From SZAS-79 sp038211455 (GTDB lineage: Bacteria > Pseudomonadota > Gammaproteobacteria > Burkholderiales > SG8-39): a stretch of 5,054 nt of DNA. The stretch spans positions 1 to 5,054 of the forward strand of contig JBBQVP010000264.1 of the NCBI GenBank assembly GCA_038211455.1. The letters are read 5' to 3'. Each line of letters begins with the position of its first letter. Position 1 is the stretch's first letter. Below the pieces are notes generated by a model, which saw nothing but the letters and a program-made list of their open reading frames with translations, did no database searches and was not told the DNA's origin. Both the position numbers and the translations under genes were made by a program. Positions 1-5,054 of this stretch are shown here, in pieces.

Positions 1-698
1 GCGAGCGACTGGCCGATGCGGCGGCCGGCCGCCAGCAGGAAAGTGTTGGCGATCCCGCCGCCAACGATCAGCTGGTCGACCTTGCCTGCGAGCGCCGCAA
101 GGATGGTGAGCTTGGTCGACACCTTCGAGCCCGCGACGATCGCCACGAGCGGGCGCGCAGGATGGGCCAGCGCCTTGCCGAGCGCGTCGAGTTCGGCAGC
201 GAGCAGCGGGCCGGCGCAGGCCACCGGCGCAAAACGCGCGACGCCGTGCGTCGTCGCCTCGGCGCGGTGTGCCGTGCCGAATGCGTCGTTCACATAGATG
301 TCGCACAGCGCCGCGATCTTCTTCGCGAGGGCTTCGTCGTCCGCTTTCTCGCCGACATTGAAACGGCAGTTCTCCAGCATCACGAGTTTGCCGGGCGCGA
401 GCGTCATCGGATCGAACGTGCCGCCGGCCCAGTCGCGCACCAGGGGCACATCAACACCGAGCAGGCCGGCGAGGTGTTTCGCCACCGGCGCGAGCGACTC
501 GGACGCCTCGAATTTTCCTTCCTTGGGCCGGCCGAGATGCGAGACCAGCATCAGGCGCGCGCCGTGATCGAGGGCGAAACGGATGCCGGGCAAGGCCGCG
601 CGGATGCGCGTGTCCTCGCTGATTCGCCCGTCCTGGAACGGCACGTTGAAGTCGACCCGCACGAGGACCCGCTTGCCCTGGAGCGCCAGGTCGGTCAT
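1..698 (-). CDS. pgk: Phosphoglycerate kinase, N-terminal 232 codons (partial, cut by left window edge)
   Basis: PGK is cytoplasmic and interconverts 1,3-bisphosphoglycerate + ADP with 3-phosphoglycerate + ATP, the step after GAPDH in glycolysis. The minus-strand reading from the ATG at 698 stays open to the window edge and shows the family motifs in order: VRVDFNVP (residues 13-20) and SHLGRP (53-58) of the substrate-binding N-domain, ENCRFNVGEK (109-118), VNDAFGTAHR (136-145), then GSKVSTKL (190-197) and IVGGGIANTF (211-220) where the nucleotide-binding domain begins. Bacterial PGKs are usually about 390-400 aa, so about 60% is present and the rest of the C-terminal domain lies outside. The start lies 11 nt after the gap stop codon. 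No good Shine-Dalgarno sequence is visible before it (the 11-nt gap is pyrimidine-rich in the mRNA sense), which suggests translational coupling to gap. No frameshift or missing motif is seen in the visible part. Confidence 0.97.
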   Translation of the reverse strand, partial: MTDLALQGKRVLVRVDFNVPFQDGRISEDTRIRAALPGIRFALDHGARLMLVSHLGRPKEGKFEASESLAPVAKHLAGLLGVDVPLVRDWAGGTFDPMTLAPGKLVMLENCRFNVGEKADDEALAKKIAALCDIYVNDAFGTAHRAEATTHGVARFAPVACAGPLLAAELDALGKALAHPARPLVAIVAGSKVSTKLTILAALAGKVDQLIVGGGIANTFLLAAGRRIGQSL

Positions 699-709
699 GC
701 GGAGGAACT

Positions 710-1735
710 TCACTTCGCGCTCATGAACGCGATGGTGGTGTCCAGCATGCGGTTGGAGAAGCCCCACTCGTTGTCGTACCAGCCGCCGACCTTGACCAGC
801 GTGCCCTGCGACACCTTGGTGAGGGTCGCATCGAAGGTGCAGGACGCCGGGTTGTGGTTGTAGTCGATCGAGACCAGCGGCGCCTTGGTGTAGTCGAGGA
901 TGCCCTTCATCGCGCCGCCCGCGGCCTCGCTCATGAAGGCGTTGATTTCCTCGACCGTGGTCGCGCGCCCGGCAGTGAACGTGAGGTCGACCACCGAGAC
1001 GTTGATCGTCGGAACGCGCATCGCGTAGCCGTCGAGCTTGCCGTTGAGTTCCGGCAGCACCAGCCCGACCGCGGCGGCCGCGCCAGTCTTGGTCGGGATC
1101 ATCGACATCGTGGCCGAGCGCGCGCGGCGCAGGTCCTCGTGGTAGACGTCGGTCAGGACCTGGTCGTTGGTGTACGCGTGGATCGTGGTCATCAGGCCGG
1201 CGACGATGCCGACCTTGTCGTTCAGCACCTTGGCCATCGGCGCAAGGCAGTTCGTGGTGCACGAGGCGTTCGAGATCACCGTGTGCGCCGCCTTCAGCGT
1301 GGCGTGGTTGACGCCGTAGACGATGGTGCCGTCGACATCCTTGCCGCCCGGGGCCGAGATGATCACCTTCTTCGCGCCCGCGGCAATGTGCGCGCCGGCC
1401 TTTTCCTTGCTGGTGAACAGGCCCGTGCATTCGAGCACGACATCCACGCCGAGTTCCTTCCACGGCAGTTCGGCGGGATTGCGCTTGGCGCAGACACGGA
1501 TCTTGTCGCCATTGACGACCATGTTCTCGCCATCGACCGAGACCGTGCCGGAGAATTTTCCGTGCGCCGTGTCGTAGCGGGTCAGATGCGCGTTGGTCTC
1601 GGCATTGCCGAGGTCGTTGATCGCGACGATCTGGATGTCGTGTGCGGGTTTTCCCGACTGCGCTCCCTCGTAGTGGGCACGAAGGATGTTCCGGCCGATG
1701 CGGCCATACCCGTTGATTGCAACCTTGATAGCCAT
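710..1735 (-). CDS. gap: Type I glyceraldehyde-3-phosphate dehydrogenase (phosphorylating)
   Basis: This cytoplasmic homotetramer reversibly oxidises glyceraldehyde-3-phosphate with NAD+ and phosphate to 1,3-bisphosphoglycerate, the substrate of the next gene product, PGK. The 341-aa protein has the Rossmann nucleotide-binding start GYGRIGR (residues 9-15), the catalytic motif SNASCTTNCLAP with nucleophile C159, and the base-providing histidine H186 in TTIHAYTND. The phosphate-site region MIPTKTGAA and the C-terminal GGWYDNEWG are also present. An Asp (D41) in VAINDLG at the end of the second beta strand is the usual sign of NAD preference; the cofactor itself is inferred. The reading frame is open upstream to 1888, inside tkt, but family alignment (MAIKVAINGYGRIGR) and an AAGGAG ribosome site 8 nt upstream fix the start at 1735. 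It is the middle gene of tkt-gap-pgk, 5 nt after tkt. The length is normal and all key residues are present. Confidence 0.98.
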   Translation of the reverse strand: MAIKVAINGYGRIGRNILRAHYEGAQSGKPAHDIQIVAINDLGNAETNAHLTRYDTAHGKFSGTVSVDGENMVVNGDKIRVCAKRNPAELPWKELGVDVVLECTGLFTSKEKAGAHIAAGAKKVIISAPGGKDVDGTIVYGVNHATLKAAHTVISNASCTTNCLAPMAKVLNDKVGIVAGLMTTIHAYTNDQVLTDVYHEDLRRARSATMSMIPTKTGAAAAVGLVLPELNGKLDGYAMRVPTINVSVVDLTFTAGRATTVEEINAFMSEAAGGAMKGILDYTKAPLVSIDYNHNPASCTFDATLTKVSQGTLVKVGGWYDNEWGFSNRMLDTTIAFMSAK

Positions 1736-1740
1736 GACGC

Positions 1741-3768
1741 TTACTCCTTGGAAAGAACCTGCATCACCGCCGAGACGACTGCCTCCGCGGTGATGCCGAA
1801 ATGCCTGAACAGTTCCGCGGCCGGGGCGGACTCGCCGTAGGTGTCGAGGCCGATCACCCGGCCATTCAGGCCCACATATTTGTGCCACAAGCCGGTGACG
1901 CCGGCTTCCACCGCCACCCGCGGCATGCCTTCGGGCAGGACCGCCGCGCGCCAGCCCGCGTCCTGGCGGTCGAACACGCTGGTCGAGGGCATCGACACCA
2001 CCCGCACCGCGACGCCCTGGGCCGCGAGCATGGCCTGCGCGGCGAGCGCGAGGGGCACCTCGGAGCCGGTCGCGAGGATCGCCGCTTTCGCGTCGGGCGC
2101 GGCGGAAAGCACGTATCCACCGCGCTTGATGTTTCCGGTCGTTGCAGCGTCACGCGCGGTGAACGCGACGTCCTGGCGCGAGAACAGCAGCGCGCTCGGG
2201 CCGTCGCGGCGTTCGACCGCGCACCCCCAGGCCACGGCGGATTCGACTGTGTCGCAGGGCCGCCAGACATCCAGCCCCGGCATCAGCCGCAGGCTCGCCG
2301 CGTGCTCGACCGACTGGTGCGTCGGGCCATCCTCGCCCAGCCCGATCGAATCGTGCGTAAACACCCAGATCGCGCGCAGTTTCATCAGCGCCGCCATGCG
2401 CAGCGCGTTGCGCGCGTAATCCGAGAACGTCAGGAACGTCGCGCCATACGGAATGAAACCGCCGTGCAACGCGAGCCCGTTCATGATCGCGGACATCCCG
2501 AACTCGCGCACGCCGTAGAACAGGTAGTTGCCGCCGCCACCGCTGGTGCCGACGGGCTTGGAGCCCGACCACAGCGTGAGGTTCGAACCGGCGAGATCCG
2601 CCGAGCCGCCGATCAGTTCCGGGAGCGCCGGTGCCAGACCTTCGATCGCGTTCTGCGAGGCCTTGCGCGTGGAAATGGATTCGGCCTTCGCGTTGGTATG
2701 CGCGACCAGCGCGTCGAGCTTCGCTGCGAAATCCTGCGGCAGTTCGCCGGCCATGCGGCGCTTGAACTCGGCGGCTTGCGCGGGAAATTCCGCGGCATAG
2801 GCGGCGAACTGCTTTTTCCACTGCGACTCGCGCCGTGCGCCCTTCTTCTTCGCATCCCAGCCCTTGTAGATCGCGGCGGGAATCTCGAATGGCGCATGGG
2901 TCCAGCCCAACGTCTCGCGGGCCGCGGCGATTTCCTTGTCGCCGAGCGGCGCGCCGTGCGCCGCGCCGGTGTTCGCCTTGGTCGGCGCGCCCTTGCCGAT
3001 CACCGTCTTGCAGCAGATCAGGGTCGGACGCGCGGTCTCGCGCTTTGCCCGGCCGATCGCGCGATGCACGGCCGCGACATCGTGGCCATCGACATTGGCG
3101 ATGACCTGCCAGCCGTAGGCGGCGAAGCGCTTGGGCACGTCGTCCGAGTACCAGTTCGCGATCGCGCCCTTCTCGGAGTCGATCGAGATCCCGTTATCGT
3201 CGTACAGGGCGATGAGTTTCCCGAGGCCCAAGGTGCCGGCCAGCGCGCAGGACTCGTGCGAAATGCCTTCCATCATGCAGCCGTCGCCAAGGAACGCGTA
3301 GGTATGGTGGTCGACGATCTCATGGCCGGGACGATTGAATTCAGCTGCGAGCAGTCGCTCGGCGATCGCCATGCCCACGGCGTTGGATATGCCCTGCCCA
3401 AGCGGCCCGGTGGTGGTTTCCACGCCCGGCGTGACGCCGACTTCGGGGTGGCCGGGCGTTTTCGAATGCAGCTGGCGAAAACGCCGGATCTCCGCCATCG
3501 GCAGGTCGTAGCCTGTCAGGTGCAGCACCGAATACAACAACATCGAGCCGTGGCCGTTGGAGAGTACGAAGCGGTCGCGGTCGGCCCAGTGCGGGTTGGA
3601 CGGGCTGTATTTGAGGTTCTTCGTCCAGAGCGCAACGGCGATTTCCGCCATCCCCATGGGCATGCCGGGATGCCCCGATTTGGCTGCCTGCACGGCGTCC
3701 ATGGAGAGGAATCGAATGGCATTGGCCAGGTCCCGGTCCGACGCCTTCTCCGCTACGCTTGAATTCAT
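1741..3768 (-). CDS. tkt: Transketolase
   Basis: This thiamine-diphosphate- and divalent-metal-dependent cytoplasmic enzyme moves two-carbon ketol units between ketose and aldose phosphates. It serves the non-oxidative pentose phosphate pathway and, in autotrophs, the Calvin cycle. The 675-aa protein matches the family length (E. coli about 663). In order it shows SGHPGMPMG (residues 31-39), TGPLGQG (120-126), the ThDP/metal motif beginning GDG (161-163) and ending at N192 of YDDNGISID, the catalytic glutamate E422 in REFGM that activates the cofactor, and the second transketolase signature THDSIGLGEDGPTHQ (471-485, H472). A C-terminal domain runs from about 545. The ATG at 3768 has GGAG 4 nt upstream and places LANAIRFLSMDAVQ where the family expects it. 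It heads the operon with gap and pgk. The product is confident; whether its main role is pentose phosphate or Calvin metabolism cannot be told here. Confidence 0.98.
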   Translation of the reverse strand: MNSSVAEKASDRDLANAIRFLSMDAVQAAKSGHPGMPMGMAEIAVALWTKNLKYSPSNPHWADRDRFVLSNGHGSMLLYSVLHLTGYDLPMAEIRRFRQLHSKTPGHPEVGVTPGVETTTGPLGQGISNAVGMAIAERLLAAEFNRPGHEIVDHHTYAFLGDGCMMEGISHESCALAGTLGLGKLIALYDDNGISIDSEKGAIANWYSDDVPKRFAAYGWQVIANVDGHDVAAVHRAIGRAKRETARPTLICCKTVIGKGAPTKANTGAAHGAPLGDKEIAAARETLGWTHAPFEIPAAIYKGWDAKKKGARRESQWKKQFAAYAAEFPAQAAEFKRRMAGELPQDFAAKLDALVAHTNAKAESISTRKASQNAIEGLAPALPELIGGSADLAGSNLTLWSGSKPVGTSGGGGNYLFYGVREFGMSAIMNGLALHGGFIPYGATFLTFSDYARNALRMAALMKLRAIWVFTHDSIGLGEDGPTHQSVEHAASLRLMPGLDVWRPCDTVESAVAWGCAVERRDGPSALLFSRQDVAFTARDAATTGNIKRGGYVLSAAPDAKAAILATGSEVPLALAAQAMLAAQGVAVRVVSMPSTSVFDRQDAGWRAAVLPEGMPRVAVEAGVTGLWHKYVGLNGRVIGLDTYGESAPAAELFRHFGITAEAVVSAVMQVLSKE
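1744..1749 (-). promoter_or_regulatory. Ribosome binding site of gap, overlapping the tkt 3' end
   Basis: In the mRNA sense this reads AAGGAG, directly followed by the TAA stop of tkt and then 5 nt before the gap ATG, giving a spacing of 8 nt. It decides the gap start at 1735 over the longer open frame that begins inside tkt. Because it lies within the last codons of tkt, ribosomes finishing tkt would expose or reuse it, which fits translational coupling (inference). Confidence 0.8.
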
Positions 3769-3772
3769 GATG

Positions 3773-3776
3773 CTCC
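3773..3776 (-). promoter_or_regulatory. Short ribosome binding site of tkt
   Basis: In the mRNA sense GGAG stands 4 nt before the tkt ATG, a tight but usable spacing. It is the only purine Shine-Dalgarno element in an otherwise pyrimidine-rich leader and supports the start at 3768. Confidence 0.55.
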
Positions 3777-3806
3777 GGGGAGGAAAACAGGAGGAAAAGA
3801 GGCCGA

Positions 3807-3812
3807 ATTATA
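3807..3812 (-). promoter_or_regulatory. Probable -10 box of the tkt-gap-pgk promoter
   Basis: Read on the minus strand this is a perfect TATAAT, about 39 nt upstream of the tkt start codon. It implies a transcription start near 3800 and a leader of roughly 32 nt. No recognisable TTGACA-like -35 lies 16-18 nt further upstream (the position reads about GGGGTC), and there is no TG extension of the -10. The promoter may therefore need an activator or be only moderately strong. The -10 match is seen directly; its use as a promoter is inferred. Confidence 0.55.
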
Positions 3813-3841
3813 GCGAATGCGACTCATCCGACCCCGGATCT

Positions 3842-3854
3842 GGCGTGAAACGCC
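3842..3854. repeat. Perfect 5-bp inverted repeat in the tkt/nudC divergent intergenic region
   Basis: GGCGT and ACGCC flank a GAA spacer, forming a 13-nt perfect dyad. It lies 18 nt before the nudC start and about 30 nt upstream of the tkt -10 box. It could be a hairpin in the nudC leader or a small operator shared by the two divergent promoters. It matches no regulator site that I can name, and a dyad this short can arise by chance in GC-rich DNA. Confidence 0.35.
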
Positions 3855-3871
3855 GTAAACTTGCAACCACT

Positions 3872-4780
3872 ATGACAATGCCATTCACCAGCCCGGACGA
3901 CTACGTCCATCTGGTCGCGCCGGACGATGCAGGCGCGACGCCCGAGGCCCACTGGTTCGTGTTTCGCGGCGACCAGTTGCTTGTCCAGGTCGGCCCACCA
4001 TCGGGCGCGCCGACCGACGACCCTCGGGTGCGCGGGCGGCCGAGTTGGGCGAAGCTGCCTTTTGGCGCTGGTCTGCAGCCGCTGGGCATCGCGCCGACCC
4101 GGACACTCTATTTTGGCAAGCTGGGCGACACGCACCTGTATGCGGCAGAGGCCGACCGGGGAACCGAGCCACCTGAAGGCATGTCGTGGCAGGGGTTGCG
4201 CACGCTGTTCTCGGTGCTCGAGGATGCGCATTTCGCGCTCGCCGGCCGCGCCGTGCAGCTGATCGACTGGGATCGCAACCACCAGTTCTGCGGCCGTTGC
4301 GGCACGCCCACCGAATCAAAGCGCGAAGAGCGCGCGCGCGTTTGTCCCGCCTGCCACCTCAGTTGCTATCCGAAAATCGCGCCGGCAGTGATGGCCCTCG
4401 TCCGGCGCGGCAACAGCATGCTGCTCGGACGCAGCCCGCATTTCCCGCGCGGCATGTACAGCGCGCTCGCAGGTTTTGTCGAGCCGGGCGAAACGCTCGA
4501 GCAATGCATCGCGCGCGAAGTGCTCGAAGAAGTTGGTGTATCGGTCGAGAACATCCGCTATTTCGCGAGCCAGCCCTGGCCGTTTCCCAATTCACTGATG
4601 ATTGCGTTCTTCTGCGACTACGCGGGCGGCGACATCCATCCGCAGGAGACCGAGATCGAGGATGCGAACTGGTTCGATGTCTTCCAATTGCCCCAACTTC
4701 CGAGTAAAATATCGATCGCCCGACGCCTGATCGATGCCGCCGTTGAAACCATGCGCGCGGAGTCCGGGCGCAACGCGTAA
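3872..4780 (+). CDS. nudC: NADH pyrophosphatase / NAD-capped RNA hydrolase NudC (Nudix family)
   Basis: NudC hydrolyses the pyrophosphate bond of NADH and NAD+, giving nicotinamide mononucleotide and AMP. In E. coli it is also known to remove the 5' NAD cap from RNA. From the ATG at 3872 the protein is 302 aa. It has a variable N-terminal domain (about 1-130), a four-cysteine zinc site C140-x2-C143 ... C158-x2-C161, a perfect Nudix box at residues 201-223 (G201, E207, R215, E216, E219, E220, G222), and SQPWPFPNS at 233-241, the diagnostic NADH pyrophosphatase signature. All metal-binding and signature residues are intact. The frame is open further upstream into the tkt antisense, but that extension has no NudC-like sequence. 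The start is uncertain between M1 and M3 (3878), as neither has a clear Shine-Dalgarno sequence. It is divergent from tkt and appears to be a single-gene unit. Confidence 0.96.
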   Translation: MTMPFTSPDDYVHLVAPDDAGATPEAHWFVFRGDQLLVQVGPPSGAPTDDPRVRGRPSWAKLPFGAGLQPLGIAPTRTLYFGKLGDTHLYAAEADRGTEPPEGMSWQGLRTLFSVLEDAHFALAGRAVQLIDWDRNHQFCGRCGTPTESKREERARVCPACHLSCYPKIAPAVMALVRRGNSMLLGRSPHFPRGMYSALAGFVEPGETLEQCIAREVLEEVGVSVENIRYFASQPWPFPNSLMIAFFCDYAGGDIHPQETEIEDANWFDVFQLPQLPSKISIARRLIDAAVETMRAESGRNA

Positions 4781-4788
4781 CAATTTTT

Positions 4789-4804
4789 CCTGGTTCCGGG
4801 TTTT
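4789..4804 (+). terminator. Possible weak intrinsic terminator after nudC
   Basis: Nine bases after the nudC stop, CCTG and CGGG can pair (one G-T wobble) around a GTTC loop, followed by TTTT, then G and TTT. The stem is only 4 bp, so termination would be inefficient if it occurs at all. No better terminator is visible between nudC and the next gene. Confidence 0.25.
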
Positions 4805-4842
4805 GTTTCAGTTTCATTGCAATGCGCGGGCGACTGGTCTGA

Positions 4843-5003
4843 CGCTGGCATGAGCCGGCGGATGGTCGGCCCAAGAGAGGTCCTGCACGAAGTGCACGGT
4901 TTTCGTTTTTACTAGGCCGCAAGGCGGATTGGAGAGGCGCACCCTGGAGCGCAGCCCGTAATGGGCACCGGGTTGCGCCTTCGCGTTTTACGGGGGAACG
5001 AAA
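4843..5003 (+). promoter_or_regulatory. Hairpin-rich untranslated leader of the speD-like gene, possible cis-regulatory RNA
   Basis: Four consecutive secondary-structure elements can be drawn by hand. The first is a 7-bp stem, CGCTGGC / GCCGGCG around ATGA (4843-4860). The second is TGCAC / GTGCA around GAA (4884-4896), extendable by CC/GG past a bulged C. The third is CCGC / GCGG around AAG (4917-4927). The fourth is a larger element at 4935-4980, in which AGGCGCA pairs TGCGCCT and CCC pairs GGG past one bulged T, enclosing a GCCC / GGGC hairpin with loop GTAAT (4954-4966). The last ends 23 nt before the start codon. No ORF with coding character and no convincing promoter were found here. 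A leader RNA controlling polyamine synthesis is plausible, but I recognise no named riboswitch class and no energy calculation or conservation test was done. Confidence 0.35.
4992..4998 (+). promoter_or_regulatory. Ribosome binding site of the speD-like gene
   Basis: GGGGGAA stands 5 nt before the ATG at 5004 and supports that start. It lies in the loop of a possible short stem (CGTT 4984-4987 with AACG 4997-5000), so access to it could depend on folding (inference). Confidence 0.6.
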
Positions 5004-5054
5004 ATGAACGGATTGCACCTCATCGGAGATCTGACCGGTTGCCGCTGCGACCCT
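5004..5054 (+). CDS. speD: Probable S-adenosylmethionine decarboxylase proenzyme, first 17 codons (partial, cut by right window edge)
   Basis: The 17 visible residues, MNGLHLIGDLTGCRCDP, resemble the start of short bacterial AdoMet decarboxylases, which begin with a G-x-H-hydrophobic stretch ending in an acidic residue and -L-x-GC or -L-x-xC (compare the GRHVISELWGC-like start in Bacillus). These enzymes are made as proenzymes, self-cleave to form a pyruvoyl group, and make decarboxylated AdoMet for spermidine synthesis. The cleavage serine and catalytic residues lie beyond the window, so the call rests on the N-terminus alone. The start is supported by GGGGGAA 5 nt upstream. It is 223 nt downstream of nudC on the same strand and probably has its own promoter. 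Another small cytoplasmic protein with a similar start cannot be excluded. Confidence 0.55.
   Translation, partial: MNGLHLIGDLTGCRCDP

Noticed and set aside
20..33. A 14-bp perfect palindrome of G and C bases
   Set aside because: It falls inside pgk, encoding LAAGRR-like residues in a GC-rich gene. Nothing supports a binding or recombination site.
162..863. A plus-strand open frame of 233 codons, and others at 854-1840, opposite pgk and gap
   Set aside because: These are antisense shadows of clearly real genes, with low-complexity Arg-rich translations and no family motif.
1736..1888. N-terminal extension of the gap frame into tkt (51 extra residues)
   Set aside because: GAPDH begins at MAIKVAINGYGRIGR in the family, the extension is Arg/Gly-rich, and the AAGGAG site points to the ATG at 1735.
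1801..3762. A 653-codon open frame on the plus strand, antisense to tkt
   Set aside because: It is a mirror of tkt caused by GC-rich codon bias. Its translation is rich in Arg, His, Gly and Ala with no recognisable domain, while the opposite strand encodes a perfect transketolase.
1..3768. Calvin-cycle (cbb) operon interpretation of tkt-gap-pgk
   Set aside because: The same gene order occurs in heterotrophs, and no RuBisCO, phosphoribulokinase or CbbR gene is in the window, so autotrophy is not supported.
3817..3858. A 13-codon ORF just upstream of nudC that could be a leader peptide
   Set aside because: It has no ribosome site at a workable distance, no runs of regulatory codons and no link to a nearby terminator; short ORFs like this are expected by chance.
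3557..3871. Upstream extension of the nudC frame, including in-frame ATGs at 3767 and 3770 near a GGAGG-like purine tract
   Set aside because: The extension overlaps tkt antisense and its promoter and has no NudC-like sequence. The purine tract lies downstream of those ATGs and is better explained as the complement of the tkt leader.
4935..4985. SAH-type or other SAM-family riboswitch
   Set aside because: The GGAGCGCAG stretch faintly recalls the SAH riboswitch core, but the required arrangement of flanking helices and the downstream pseudoknot partner was not found, so no named class is assigned.
4974..4990. Rho-independent terminator formed by the 4935-4980 stem
   Set aside because: Only four T residues follow, after an intervening TCGCG, so it lacks the U-tract directly abutting the stem that an intrinsic terminator needs.

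Overview
This window is ordinary GC-rich proteobacterial core-metabolism DNA. The protein signatures (a GAPDH of the type carrying the TDVYHEDLRRARSAT stretch, a transketolase that closely follows the E. coli-type family pattern, a C4-zinc NudC) and the gene order tkt-gap-pgk best suit a betaproteobacterium or a related gammaproteobacterium. That assignment is inference from family resemblance; no rRNA or other phylogenetic marker is present.

Layout. The left three quarters (1-3768) is a minus-strand operon read right to left: tkt (transketolase, complete, 675 aa), gap (glyceraldehyde-3-phosphate dehydrogenase, complete, 341 aa) and pgk (phosphoglycerate kinase, first 232 codons, running off the left edge). 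Only 5 nt separate tkt from gap and 11 nt separate gap from pgk. A divergent intergenic region (3769-3871) holds a consensus TATAAT -10 box for tkt, a polypyrimidine tkt leader and a small perfect inverted repeat. Rightwards lies nudC (NADH pyrophosphatase / NAD-decapping Nudix hydrolase, complete, about 302 aa). After a 223-nt non-coding stretch (4781-5003) rich in predicted hairpins comes the first 17 codons of a gene that looks like a short bacterial S-adenosylmethionine decarboxylase (speD), cut by the right edge.

How they work together. GAPDH and PGK are consecutive reversible steps of glycolysis and gluconeogenesis. Transketolase links glyceraldehyde-3-phosphate and fructose-6-phosphate to the pentose phosphate pathway, or to the Calvin cycle in autotrophs. 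No RuBisCO, phosphoribulokinase or CbbR gene is visible, so autotrophy cannot be claimed. NudC acts on NAD(H), GAPDH's cofactor, but is divergently transcribed and need not be co-regulated.

I found no mobile element, CRISPR array, tRNA, rRNA or defence system. The only part that asks for a second look is the hairpin-rich leader in front of the speD-like gene. It could be a structured cis-regulatory RNA, but this is inferred from hand-drawn base pairing only.
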